Assembly: GCF_020616555.1 (NCBI RefSeq)
Contig: NZ_CP085173.1
Coordinates: 4,537,501 to 4,601,500, forward strand
Origin: Streptomyces longhuiensis
Lineage (GTDB): Bacteria; Actinomycetota; Actinomycetes; Streptomycetales; Streptomycetaceae
DNA: 64,000 bases
Direction of reading: 5' to 3'
The stretch's first letter is position 1. Every line of letters starts with the position of its first letter. The notes under the pieces were generated by a model, which made no database searches, was not told the DNA's origin, and saw only the letters and a program-made list of their open reading frames with translations. Below are positions 24,608 to 32,393 of the stretch, in pieces. Position numbers and translations under genes: made by a program.

Positions 24608-25300
24608 ATGTCCGGACTGATCGACACCACGGAGATGTATCTCCGCACCATCCTCGAGCTCGAAGAGGAAGGTGTGGTCCCCATGCGCGCCCGGATCGCC
24701 GAGCGGCTGGACCAGAGCGGCCCGACGGTGAGCCAGACCGTGGCCCGCATGGAGCGCGACGGCCTGGTGGCCGTGGCCACGGACCGCCACCTGGAGCTGA
24801 CGGACGAGGGCCGCCGGCTGGCCACGCGCGTGATGCGCAAGCACCGCCTCGCCGAGTGTCTGCTCGTCGACGTGATCGGCCTGGAGTGGGAGCAGGTGCA
24901 CGCGGAGGCCTGCCGCTGGGAGCACGTGATGAGCGAGGCGGTCGAGCGCCGCGTGCTCGAGCTGCTGCGGCACCCGACCGAGTCGCCGTACGGGAACCCG
25001 ATCCCGGGGCTCGAGGAGCTGGGCGAGAAGGACGGCGCGGACCCGTTCCTCGACGAGGGCATGGTGTCCCTCGCCGATCTCGACCCGGGCACGGACGGCA
25101 AGACGGTCGTGGTGCGCCGGATCGGTGAGCCGATCCAGACGGACGCTCAGCTGATGTACACGCTGCGGCGTGCGGGCATCCAGCCGGGCTCCGTGGTCAG
25201 CGTGACGGCGTCGCCGGGCGGGGTCCTGGTGGGCAGCAGCGGTGAGGCGGCGGAGCTGGAGGCGGACATCGCCTCGCACGTGTTCGTCGCCAAGCGCTGA
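24608..25300 (+). CDS. dmdR1: DtxR/IdeR-family iron-dependent repressor
   Basis: 230 residues. The N-terminal winged helix starts MSGLIDTTEMYLRTILELEEEG; the recognition helix is SGPTVSQTVARMERDGL (about 37-53). The dimerisation/metal domain has MRKHRLAECLLVDVIGLEW (His79) and EACRWEHVMSEAVERRV (Glu, Cys/Met, His ligands), and the C-terminal SH3-like domain is complete (about 150-230). It represses siderophore and iron genes when Fe2+ is bound. Length and sequence fit Streptomyces DmdR1. From memory, the S. coelicolor gene overlaps an antiparallel gene, adm; long antisense frames are also present here. ATG follows GAGGGGCACGT. Confidence 0.95.
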   Translation: MSGLIDTTEMYLRTILELEEEGVVPMRARIAERLDQSGPTVSQTVARMERDGLVAVATDRHLELTDEGRRLATRVMRKHRLAECLLVDVIGLEWEQVHAEACRWEHVMSEAVERRVLELLRHPTESPYGNPIPGLEELGEKDGADPFLDEGMVSLADLDPGTDGKTVVVRRIGEPIQTDAQLMYTLRRAGIQPGSVVSVTASPGGVLVGSSGEAAELEADIASHVFVAKR

Positions 25301-25572
25301 GCCGGCGCCGGGCGCCCTGACCCGGGGTAACTTACTGGCGCGTCAACTCCTGTTCCCACAGGCGCAGTTGGGACCTCCTCGCATTCCCCGAGAACTCTCG
25401 CAGAAACCAAGATTCACTGCGCGGAATCGCAGCGCGCGGACGTTTTGCGTGCAAGGCTGTCGCGAGAGGCATATGACCTGAGGACTCTTGACCGTCTCGG
25501 TTTCGGGTCCCCACCGGTCCGGCCGCGCGGGCGGGGAGGGGGGCAGGACGATGTGCCGACGTACCCAGACGG

Positions 25573-25602
25573 GGCGCAGACAGACAGGGCGCAGACAGAC
25601 AG
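25573..25602. repeat. Two exact 15-bp tandem repeats
   Basis: GGCGCAGACAGACAG occurs at 25573-25587 and again at 25588-25602 without gap, each with internal CAGA repeats. It directly precedes the terminator stem. Confidence 0.8.
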
Positions 25603-25604
25603 AG

Positions 25605-25632
25605 GGCCCCGGCGCCTTACGGCGCCGGGGCC
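25605..25632 (+). terminator. Perfect 12-bp stem, TTAC loop
   Basis: GGCCCCGGCGCC, loop TTAC, GGCGCCGGGGCC. The perfect 12-bp GC stem with a 4-nt loop is typical of Streptomyces terminators, which often lack a U-tract. It lies 305 bp after the iron-regulator stop and may also block read-through from the other side. Confidence 0.75.
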
Positions 25633-25868
25633 TGTCCTCCCCTGTGCTGACCCGGAGCCCCGAGCTCCCAGGGTCATCCCCTTCGGACCGATTTCCCCGA
25701 GCGGTCCGCCTCCCGTTGAAGATCTCCCCTCGGCGGCGGCGGTCAATCCTTGAGCGTGGTCACTCGAACGAGGGGTGTTGCCGAGAACGACCGCGTTTTC
25801 GAAAAAGAGTTCGATAACGTGCGCGGGTACGCGATTGCAGGCGCGACCACAAGGGGGTGCCAGGGCCT

Positions 25869-26741
25869 ATGGCGCGGCGTATCGACGTGACCGGGGCGGG
25901 CGGCGTGAGTCTCGCCGCGTGGGAGTTCGCCGACCCTCCCAAGACGGGCGAGGTCGACCAGTCCCCCGGCGTGCTGTTACTGCACGGCCTGATGGGCCGG
26001 GCCTCGCACTGGGCGGGCACCGCCCGCTGGCTCTCCGAACGCCACCGTGCCGTGGCGCTCGACCAGCGCGGCCACGGCCAGAGCCAGAAGCCCCCCGAGG
26101 GCCCCTACGACCGCGAGGCGTACATCCAGGACGCCGAGGCCGCCCTCGTCCAGCTCGGCCTCGCGCCGGCCGTCGTCATCGGCCACTCCATGGGCGCGCT
26201 CACCGCCTGGCAGCTCGCCGCGCGCCGCCCCGACCTCGTCCGGGCCGTGATCATCTGCGACATGCGGGCCTCCGCGCTCGGGGCGGCGTCCCAGCGCGAG
26301 TGGGAGGACTGGTTCGACGCCTGGCCCTCGCCCTTCGCCACGCTCGCCGACGTACGGAAGTGGTTCGGCGAGGACGACCCGTGGGTGGAGCGGCCCCAGC
26401 CCTCGCGCGGTGAGTTCTACGCCGAGGTCATGACGGAGAGCCCCGACGGCTGGCGGCCCGTGTTCGACCACCGGCAGATGCTGGTCTCCCGGGCCACGTG
26501 GGTCTACGACGCGCACTGGGAGGAGCTGGCCCAGGTCCGCTGCCCCACCCTCGTCGTCCGCGGCCTCGACGGCGAGCTGGGCCGCGCCGAGGCGCAGGAG
26601 ATGGTCCGCGTCCTGCCCAGGGGCGAGTACGCGGAGATCGCGGACGCCGGGCATCTCGTCCACTACGACCGGCCGGAGGCGCTGCGCTCCGCCATCGAGC
26701 CTTTCCTGGACGGCGTGCTCACCAGCGGCGGAACCTCGTAG
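25869..26741 (+). CDS. Alpha/beta-fold hydrolase (contains a TTA codon)
   Basis: 290 residues. Oxyanion-hole LLLHGLMG at about 36-43, nucleophile elbow VVIGHSMGALTAW (Ser at about 101), catalytic Asp in VVRGLDGELG and His in IADAGHLVHYDRPEA. The family covers esterases, lactonases and C-C hydrolases. Codon 37 (25977-25979) is TTA, the rare leucine codon read by the bldA tRNA, the only in-frame TTA I found in the window. This suggests development-dependent translation. ATG at 25869 was chosen (AAGGGGG 12 bp upstream) over the GTG at 25857. It converges on pdxH. Confidence 0.9.
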   Translation: MARRIDVTGAGGVSLAAWEFADPPKTGEVDQSPGVLLLHGLMGRASHWAGTARWLSERHRAVALDQRGHGQSQKPPEGPYDREAYIQDAEAALVQLGLAPAVVIGHSMGALTAWQLAARRPDLVRAVIICDMRASALGAASQREWEDWFDAWPSPFATLADVRKWFGEDDPWVERPQPSRGEFYAEVMTESPDGWRPVFDHRQMLVSRATWVYDAHWEELAQVRCPTLVVRGLDGELGRAEAQEMVRVLPRGEYAEIADAGHLVHYDRPEALRSAIEPFLDGVLTSGGTS

Positions 26742-26756
26742 CGGCCGACCCGGGGG

Positions 26757-27437
26757 TCAGGGGCCGAGGCGTTCGACGCGCCAGGCGCCGGACGGCTCGC
26801 GGACGTAGCGCAGCCGGTCGTGGAGGCGGTTCTCGCGGCCCTGCCAGAACTCGACCGTGCGCGGGGTGACGCGGAAGCCGCCCCAGTGGTCGGGCACCGG
26901 GATGTTCTCGCCCTCCGGGTAGCGCTCGGTGAGTTCGGCGTACGCGGTGTCGAGTTCGGCGCGTGAGGTGAGGACCTGCGACTGGGCGCTGGCCCACGCG
27001 CCGAGCTGGGAGCCGCGCGGGCGGGAGCGGAAGTACGCGGCCGTCTCCTCGCGGCTCGTGTGGGCGACGGTGCCGGAGACGATGACCTGGCGGGCCATCG
27101 GGTGCCAGGGGAAGAGCAGCGCGATCTCGCGGTTCGCCGCCAGGTCGCGGGCCTTGCGGGAGCCGTAGTTCGTGTAGAAGACGAAGCCCCGGTCGTCGTA
27201 GGCCTTGAGCAGCACGGTGCGTGAGCTCGGCCGGCCGGCCGCGTCCGCCGTGGAGACCACCATCGCGTTCGGCTCGTACAGGACGCCGCGCGCCCGCGTG
27301 GCCTCGTTGAACCAGAGCTCGAACAGTTCCATCGGGCGAGCGGGGACGTCCTCCTCCAGGAGTCCCTCACCCGGCGGGCGGTACTGCGCACGCATGACGG
27401 CGGGATTCTGGGGTGCGTGGTGGTCGTGGTCGCTCAC
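26757..27437 (-). CDS. pdxH: Pyridoxamine 5'-phosphate oxidase
   Basis: 226 residues. FMN-dependent oxidation of pyridoxine/pyridoxamine phosphate to PLP. Family features: [26 protein letters not shown] near the N-terminus, the FMN-binding [49 protein letters not shown], and the C-terminal PDxH signature ([27 protein letters not shown]). The GTG start at 27437 is preceded by CAGGA. Essential cofactor salvage; it probably supplies PLP to enzymes such as SerC in this window. It is divergent from citrate synthase. Confidence 0.97.
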   Translation of the reverse strand: MSDHDHHAPQNPAVMRAQYRPPGEGLLEEDVPARPMELFELWFNEATRARGVLYEPNAMVVSTADAAGRPSSRTVLLKAYDDRGFVFYTNYGSRKARDLAANREIALLFPWHPMARQVIVSGTVAHTSREETAAYFRSRPRGSQLGAWASAQSQVLTSRAELDTAYAELTERYPEGENIPVPDHWGGFRVTPRTVEFWQGRENRLHDRLRYVREPSGAWRVERLGP

Positions 27438-27755
27438 GCGGTCATCCTGCCGTACGCGTGGGGCAGTCGGCCGCGTGGAGTTCATCACTGAGTGGCACTG
27501 AGTGCCGCGTGCTCTCCCCAAGGGTGGCACCAACGGATATCGTCGTCGGTCCCGCCGCCCCTTCGGTTGGGTGACCGCCTGCCGAACGGGGCATCACCGG
27601 GGTGACCGATCCGGCCCGTGAGTTCACCGCCGCAGAACGGTTACGCCCATGCGGACCGCACCCGACCGCCGCGGTCCTGCGTCGTACACCCGCAGAGCCG
27701 TACACCGCAGAAGCCGTACACCCGCAGAGTCGTACACATTCAGAGGAGCCGCCTG
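27438..27755. other. Divergent pdxH / citrate synthase region
   Basis: About 320 bp of promoter region. The right end is occupied by a 16-bp tandem array (27683-27746). The rest holds no supported gene; a short minus-strand frame in it looks like noise. Confidence 0.4.
27683..27746. repeat. Four 16-bp tandem repeats in the citrate synthase leader
   Basis: Units of exactly 16 bp start at 27683, 27699, 27715 and 27731: CGTACACCCGCAGAGC, CGTACACCGCAGAAGC, CGTACACCCGCAGAGT and CGTACACATTCAGAGG. The last supplies the ribosome site (AGAGGAG) of the gene at 27756. Confidence 0.85.
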
Positions 27756-28886
27756 ATGTCCGACCCCGGCCTTGACCCCGGCAGTGCCCCCGGCTTCGTG
27801 CCCGGCCTCGAGGGAGTCGTCGCGTTCGAGACGGAGATCGCCGAACCGGACAAGGAGGGCGGCGCCCTTCGGTACCGGGGCGTCGACATCGAGGATCTGG
27901 TCGGCCAGGTCTCGTTCGGCAACGTCTGGGGCCTGCTCGTCGACGGGGCCTTCAACCCGGGCCTGCCGCCCGCCGAACCGTTCCCCATCCCCGTCCACTC
28001 CGGCGACATCCGCGTCGACGTACAGTCCGCGCTCGCCATGCTCGCGCCCGTGTGGGGCCTGAAACCACTGCTCGACATCGACGAGGCGCAGGCCCGCGAG
28101 GACCTCGCCCGCGCCGCCGTCATGGCCCTCTCGTACGTCGCCCAGTCGGCCCGGGGGCAGGGCAGGCCGATGGTGCCGCAGCGCGAGATCGACAAGGCTG
28201 ACACCGTCGTCGAGCGGTTCATGAAGCGGTGGCGCGGCGAGCCCGACCCGAAGCATGTCGCCGCCGTCGACGCGTACTGGACGAGCGCCGCCGAGCACGG
28301 CATGAACGCCTCCACGTTCACCGCGCGCGTCATCGCCTCCACGGGCGCCGATGTCGCGGCCGCCCTGTCGGGCGCCGTCGGCGCCATGTCGGGCCCCCTG
28401 CACGGCGGCGCGCCCTCCCGCGTCCTCGGCATGATCGAGGAGATCGAGCGCACGGGCGACGCGGAAGCGTACGTCCGGAGGGCGCTCGACAAGGGCGAGC
28501 GCCTCATGGGCTTCGGGCACCGCGTGTACCGCGCCGAGGACCCCCGCGCGCGCGTGCTGCGGCGCACGGCCCGCGAGCTGGGCGCGCCACGCTTCGAGGT
28601 CGCCGAGGCGCTGGAGAAGGCGGCCCTCGCGGAGCTGCACGCCCGCAGGCCCGACCGGGTCCTGGCGACGAACGTGGAGTTCTGGGCGGCGATCATGCTG
28701 GACTTCGCCGAGGTCCCGGCGCACATGTTCACGTCGATGTTCACGTGCGCCCGCACGGCCGGCTGGTCGGCGCACATCCTGGAGCAGAAGCGCACGGGCC
28801 GCCTCGTACGCCCCTCGGCCCGCTACATCGGGCCGGGCACCCGCGACCCGCGCGACATCGAGGGGTACGGGGAGATGTCGGGCTGA
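27756..28886 (+). CDS. Citrate synthase family protein
   Basis: 376 residues, type II-like short actinobacterial citrate (or 2-methylcitrate) synthase. Signature GLEGVVAFETEIAEPD...RYRGVDIEDLV at the N-terminus; catalytic region SGPLHGGAPSRVLGMIEEI (His), GFGHRVYRAEDPRA (His/Arg) and NVEFWAAIMLDFAEVPAHMFT with the Asp/Phe region. ATG at 27756 is preceded by AGAGGAGCC. From memory this matches the second citrate synthase-like gene next to pdxH in S. coelicolor. Which of citrate or methylcitrate it makes cannot be told. Confidence 0.93.
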   Translation: MSDPGLDPGSAPGFVPGLEGVVAFETEIAEPDKEGGALRYRGVDIEDLVGQVSFGNVWGLLVDGAFNPGLPPAEPFPIPVHSGDIRVDVQSALAMLAPVWGLKPLLDIDEAQAREDLARAAVMALSYVAQSARGQGRPMVPQREIDKADTVVERFMKRWRGEPDPKHVAAVDAYWTSAAEHGMNASTFTARVIASTGADVAAALSGAVGAMSGPLHGGAPSRVLGMIEEIERTGDAEAYVRRALDKGERLMGFGHRVYRAEDPRARVLRRTARELGAPRFEVAEALEKAALAELHARRPDRVLATNVEFWAAIMLDFAEVPAHMFTSMFTCARTAGWSAHILEQKRTGRLVRPSARYIGPGTRDPRDIEGYGEMSG

Positions 28887-28962
28887 GCAGCGCCCTCGGC
28901 GGAGCGAGCGGCGCCGCGCGGATTCCCGTGCGGCGCCGTTCCCCTGCGTCACCTGCCCCGGG

Positions 28963-29565
28963 TCACCCCAGCGCCCCGTCCAGAATCGCGGCCCACTGCG
29001 CGACGACCCGCTCGCGGCGCGGCCCGTCGTCGGTGAGGAGGTTCGCGAGGCCGAGGCCGCGCGCCATGTCGAGGAGCCCCTGCACGGTCTCGCGGACGCC
29101 GGGCCGCGACTCGTCGGCGGCCAGGAGTTCCACGGCGATGCGGTGGGTCTCGCGGCCGACGCGGGCCTCCAGTTCGGTGACGCGGCCGCCCAGCTGCGGC
29201 TCGTTCGACGCGGCCACCCACAGGTGCAGGGCCGCCCGGAACAGCGGGCCCGTGTACAGGTCGACGAGGGCGGCGACGACCTCGGTGCGGCCACGGGGAC
29301 GCAGGGCGCGCAGCGCGGTCGAGCGCTCCTCGGCGACGTACTCGACGGCGGCCGTGAACAGGTCCTCGCGGGTCGGGAAGTGGTGCTGGGCGGCGCCGCG
29401 CGAGACCCCGGCCCGTTCGGCCACGACGGAGACCGTGGACCCCGACCAGCCGCGTTCGGCGAGGCACGACACGGCCGCTTCGAGGAGCCGCCGGCGGGTG
29501 GCGCGGCTGCGGTCCTGTTTGGGGGCGCGCTCCACCGCCGTACCGGATGAGGTCACAGCACCCAT
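28963..29565 (-). CDS. TetR-family regulator of the atu-like regulon
   Basis: 200 residues. N-terminal TetR helix-turn-helix (RRRLLEAAVSCLAERGWSGSTVSVVAERAGVSRGAAQHHFPTREDLF, about residues 24-70) and a C-terminal ligand domain of TetR_C type. It is translationally coupled to the enoyl-CoA hydratase gene (overlap 13 bp with ATG 29565, or GTGA overlap if GTG 29556 is used). It is the obvious candidate repressor for the CAAGC-NN-GCTTG operators at 30413 and 38488, probably relieved by an acyl-CoA intermediate; this is inference from position. Confidence 0.9.
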   Translation of the reverse strand: MGAVTSSGTAVERAPKQDRSRATRRRLLEAAVSCLAERGWSGSTVSVVAERAGVSRGAAQHHFPTREDLFTAAVEYVAEERSTALRALRPRGRTEVVAALVDLYTGPLFRAALHLWVAASNEPQLGGRVTELEARVGRETHRIAVELLAADESRPGVRETVQGLLDMARGLGLANLLTDDGPRRERVVAQWAAILDGALG

Positions 29566-30299
29566 GCGGGATCCCGTCGTTCGAGGAAGGCCGTCATCCC
29601 TTCGCTTGCCTGCGCGGAGGAGAACAGCCGGGCCGAGAGCACGCTCAGGTCGGCCGCGTCCCGGTCGAAGGCCTCCAGCACCTTAGCCGTGAGCAGCCGT
29701 TTCGTCTCGGCCAGGCCCTGCGGGGACGACCTGCGCAGCCCGTCGAGGACGGGGGCGAGGGCCACGTCGACGTCGTCGCCGGCCGTCGTCAGGAGCCCGA
29801 TGCGGACCGCTTCCGCCGCGTCGAAGCGCTCACCCGTCAGGTAGTAGCGGGCGACGGCGCGCGGGTCGGTGCGGGGCAGCAGGGGCAGCGAGATGACGGC
29901 CGGCGCGACCCCTATGCGGACCTCGGTGAACGCGAACGAGGCGGCGTGCGAGGCGGCCGAGATGTCGCAGGCCCCGAGCAGACCGAGCCCGCCCGCGCGC
30001 ACATGCCCGGCGATCCGCGCGACGACGGGCCGGTCGAGCGCGACGATCTGCCGCAGGAGAGCGACCAGGGCCTCGGGCGGGGGCGGGGACTTCAGGTCGG
30101 CGCCCGCGCTGAACGTGTTGCCGGTGTGGGTGAGGACGACGGCCCGTACGGCGTCGTCCTTGCCGCACGCCGTGAGCGCGTCCGCCAGCTCGGCGACGAG
30201 CGCTGCCGAGAGGGCGTTGCGGTTGGCCGGGGAGTCGAGGGTGAGGGTGGTGATCCCGCGCTCGTGCGAGGAGTGGACCAGGGTCTTTTCCGTGCTCAC
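29553..30299 (-). CDS. Enoyl-CoA hydratase (AtuE/LiuC-like)
   Basis: 248-residue crotonase-fold protein: oxyanion loops NTFSAGADLK and GHVRAGGLGLLGACDISAAS, and FAFTEVRIGVAPAVISLPLLP. The Glu of the second loop (FTEVRIGVAP) is kept, while the first catalytic Glu position reads Leu (GLGLLGACD). This pattern is seen in methylglutaconyl/isohexenylglutaconyl-CoA hydratases. GTG at 30299 overlaps the TGA of a ligase remnant (GTGA). It forms an operon with the TetR gene and probably hydrates the unsaturated product of the carboxylase in the adjoining operon. Confidence 0.9.
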   Translation of the reverse strand: MSTEKTLVHSSHERGITTLTLDSPANRNALSAALVAELADALTACGKDDAVRAVVLTHTGNTFSAGADLKSPPPPEALVALLRQIVALDRPVVARIAGHVRAGGLGLLGACDISAASHAASFAFTEVRIGVAPAVISLPLLPRTDPRAVARYYLTGERFDAAEAVRIGLLTTAGDDVDVALAPVLDGLRRSSPQGLAETKRLLTAKVLEAFDRDAADLSVLSARLFSSAQASEGMTAFLERRDPAWVL

Positions 30300-30382
30300 G
30301 ATGTCTCCCTGAGCTGTCGGCGGAGGATCTTTCCCGAGGCGGCGCGCGGCACGGCCCCTCTCCGGTCACGTGGGCGTGACGT
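30296..30382 (-). pseudogene. C-terminal remnant of an AMP-forming acyl-CoA ligase
   Basis: The codons immediately before the hydratase GTG read GAVPRAASGKILRRQLRETS-stop. This is the hallmark C-terminal tail of ANL ligases (PRxxSGKxLRRxLR, including the catalytic Lys). An in-frame stop 29 codons upstream (30383-30385) and the promoter region at 30387-30424 follow directly, so the ~500 preceding codons are missing. The tail's TGA overlaps the hydratase start as in an intact operon. Internal deletion is the simplest reading. From memory, S. coelicolor keeps a cinnamate/coumarate-CoA ligase gene (SCO4383) at this place. Confidence 0.75.
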
Positions 30383-30386
30383 TCAG

Positions 30387-30426
30387 AGGGTGGCAGCGGG
30401 CACAGAAACAATCAAGCATGCCTGCA
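30387..30426 (-). promoter_or_regulatory. Promoter/operator of the hydratase-TetR unit
   Basis: On the minus strand: TTGATT (30410-30415) and CACCCT (30387-30392) with 17-bp spacing form a possible -35/-10 pair. The palindrome CAAGCATGCCTG (30413-30424) overlaps the -35. An almost identical arrangement precedes the gene at 38425. The shared block is GAAACAATCAAGC-R-TGC-Y-TG, which supports common regulation. Confidence 0.6.
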
Positions 30427-30456
30427 TGAATCAGGATCCGGCCGTCCGGCCGCGGG

Positions 30457-30696
30457 TCAGAGTGTTCTGCCGTCGGGCCCGGTCACGCCCGGCCGGGTGT
30501 TCAGGGACCACATATGAGTGCACTGCGGGCACTGGAGGTGGAGGACCGGCCCCTGATTGGAGATCAGGTAGCGCCAGTGCTCTCGGCAGTTGCGGCGGTC
30601 GGCGCAGGGTGTGCAGTGGCGGGCGTCGTCGCAGACGGGGCAGGCCACCCAGGCGCGCCGGGCGATGTCCGCCTGCGGATCAATGGGAAGCCGCAC
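30457..30696 (-). CDS. Small cysteine-rich zinc-ribbon protein
   Basis: 79 residues starting MRLPIDPQADIARRAWVACPVC. It has cysteine pairs CPVCDD, HCTPCADRRNC and CPQCTHMW, so it probably binds one or two zinc ions. No membrane part or signal peptide. GTG at 30696 overlaps the DUF6400 gene by 17 bp, so the two are coupled. Its function is unknown; it looks like a Streptomyces-conserved accessory protein. A weak hairpin (GGCCGTCCGGCC) lies just after the stop. Confidence 0.7.
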   Translation of the reverse strand: MRLPIDPQADIARRAWVACPVCDDARHCTPCADRRNCREHWRYLISNQGPVLHLQCPQCTHMWSLNTRPGVTGPDGRTL

Positions 30697-30931
30697 GGCC
30701 CGGCTCCTCTCCCGGCAGGACACCGGCTTCCACCAAGAGGTCGTAGGTGCGCTGCTGCCCGGCGTCCAGACCCGAGTAGAGGAGGGCGTGCGCCTCGTCC
30801 TCGCCCCGCAGGACGGCCACCGGATCCCAGTCGGGGCCGAGCGCGGCCACGACCTCGGCACGGCGCCGGGCCTCCTCGAAGGTCAGGTCGATCGTGAAGG
30901 GTATGAGGCCAGGGGAATTGTCTTGGTTCAT
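30680..30931 (-). CDS. DUF6400-like small protein
   Basis: 83 residues: FTIDLTFEEARRRAEVVAALGPDWDPVAVLRGEDEAHALLYSGLDAGQQRTYDLLVEAGVLP. This compact acidic helical protein is conserved in Streptomyces (DUF6400 from memory). ATG at 30931 begins MNQDNSPGLIPF. It is coupled by overlap to the zinc-ribbon gene. Function unknown. Confidence 0.75.
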   Translation of the reverse strand: MNQDNSPGLIPFTIDLTFEEARRRAEVVAALGPDWDPVAVLRGEDEAHALLYSGLDAGQQRTYDLLVEAGVLPGEEPGRAASH

Positions 30932-31223
30932 GGCGAGACTTCCGATGAGCTGAGCAGAACCCGACCATCAGTACCAGGCACCCCCGACCACAGGGAAGGG
31001 TTACCTAAGTCGCCCCGCCGTGACCGGGAGTGATATGCCGCCCGGCCGGTCGACGGGGCGGCCTCGGATTCACCTACGGGAGTGGGCCGTTGCCGATGAC
31101 AGCCACGAAGGGACCGGCACGATCCGCCGACGGAACTATGACGTACTTCACGGCGCCCCACGGGGAGAGCCCGGCCACGATCCGCCGGACACTCCCAGGG
31201 GCCCGGATCTCCGGCTCAGGTCG
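30932..31223. other. Intergenic region, no supported gene
   Basis: About 290 bp between the DUF6400 gene and the end of the acyl-CoA dehydrogenase. A short plus-strand frame near 31096 (starting MTATKGPARSADGTMTYF) has only a poor ribosome site and no family, so I do not call it. An AT-richer stretch at about 30998-31008 (GGGTTACCTAAG) is part of the promoter of the DUF6400 pair. Confidence 0.35.
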
Positions 31224-32393
31224 CTAGTACGACTTCGGCAGTCCCAGGGTCTGGTGGGACACGTAGTTCAGGATCATTTCCCGGCTCACGGGAGCGATGC
31301 GGGCCACGCGGGACGCCGTGATGAGCGAGGCCAGGCCGAACTCGCGAGTGAGCCCGTTGCCGCCCAGCGTGTGCACCGCCTGGTCGACGGCCCGCACACA
31401 GGCCTCCGCGGCCGCGTACTTCGCCATGTTCGCGGCCTCGCCCGCCCCGATGTCGTCGCCCGCGTCGTACAGGTGGGCCGCCTTCTGCATCATCAGGCGG
31501 GCCGTCTCCAGTTCGATGTGGGCCTGCGCGAGCGGGTGCGCGATGGCCTGGTGCGCGCCGATGGGCGACTTCCAGACGCTGCGCTCCTTCGCGTACCCGA
31601 CGGCCCTGGCCAGCGCGAAGCGGCCCATGCCGATCGCGAACGCGGCCGTCATGATGCGCTCGGGGTTGAGGCCCGCGAACAGCTGGAGCAGGCCGGCGTC
31701 CTCGTCACCGACGAGCGCGTCCGCCGGCAGCCGTACGTCGTCGAGCACGAGCTCGAACTGCTTCTCCGGCGCCTGGAGTTCCATGTCGATCCGCCGCCGC
31801 CCGAACCCCTCGGCGTCGCGGGGCACGATGAACAGGCACGGCTTGAGGCTGCCCGTACGGGCGTCCTCGGTACGGCCCACGACGAGGGTGGCGTCGGCTA
31901 TGTCCACGCCGGACACGAACACCTTGCGCCCGGACAGGATCCAGTCGCCGCTGTCCCCGTCGCGGCGGGCGGTGGTGGTGATGCGGTGCGAGTTGGAGCC
32001 CGCGTCGGGCTCGGTGATCCCGAACGCCATCGTGCGGCTGCCGTCGGCGAGACCCGGCAGCCAGGCCGCCTTCTGCCCGGGCGTGCCGAAGCGGGAGATG
32101 ACGGTGCCGCAGATCGCGGGCGACACGACCATCATCAGCAGCGGCGCACCAGAGGCGCCCAACTCCTCCAGGACCAGCGACAGTTCGTACATGCCGCCGC
32201 CCCCGCCGCCGTGCTCCTCGGGCAGGTTCACGCCCAGGTACCCGAGCTTCGCGGCCTCCGCCCACAGCTCCTCGGGGTGGCCCTCCTCGCGGACGACGCG
32301 GGTCATGTAGTCGCGGCCGAAGCGGCTGCCGAGAGCGGCGACGGCGGAGCGCAGGGCCTGGTGCTCCTCGGATTCGAGGACGGGAGCGTTCAC
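31224..32393 (-). CDS. Acyl-CoA dehydrogenase (AtuD/citronellyl-CoA-like)
   Basis: 389 residues. The FAD/acyl-CoA signature is FGITEPDAGSNSHRITTTA; the catalytic-domain motifs are GRFALARAVGYAKERSVWKSPIGAHQAIAHPLA and AVDQAVHTLGGNGLTREFGL. This is the last gene of the five-gene operon from 38425, coupled to the carboxylase alpha gene by GTGA (32390-32393). In an atu/liu-like pathway it would desaturate the branched acyl-CoA before carboxylation. The exact chain length is unknown. Confidence 0.93.
   Translation of the reverse strand: MNAPVLESEEHQALRSAVAALGSRFGRDYMTRVVREEGHPEELWAEAAKLGYLGVNLPEEHGGGGGGMYELSLVLEELGASGAPLLMMVVSPAICGTVISRFGTPGQKAAWLPGLADGSRTMAFGITEPDAGSNSHRITTTARRDGDSGDWILSGRKVFVSGVDIADATLVVGRTEDARTGSLKPCLFIVPRDAEGFGRRRIDMELQAPEKQFELVLDDVRLPADALVGDEDAGLLQLFAGLNPERIMTAAFAIGMGRFALARAVGYAKERSVWKSPIGAHQAIAHPLAQAHIELETARLMMQKAAHLYDAGDDIGAGEAANMAKYAAAEACVRAVDQAVHTLGGNGLTREFGLASLITASRVARIAPVSREMILNYVSHQTLGLPKSY

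Larger units (their letters stand above)
25301..25868. other. Long intergenic region with terminator and short repeats
   Basis: About 570 bp between the iron regulator and the alpha/beta hydrolase. It holds a tandem 15-bp repeat, a 12-bp stem terminator (25605-25632) and an AT-richer promoter zone at about 25790-25815. No open frame here has a recognisable product. Confidence 0.5.

Noticed and set aside
25800..25813. Possible SOS box CGAAAAAGAGTTCG upstream of the alpha/beta hydrolase
   Set aside because: One half (GTTCG) fits the actinobacterial CGAAC-N4-GTTCG LexA consensus but the other has a mismatch, and the hydrolase has no DNA-repair logic; weak evidence.
31030..31227. 65-codon plus-strand frame (GTG/ATG near 31096)
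   Set aside because: No good ribosome site, no family, and it stops just inside the dehydrogenase 3' end.
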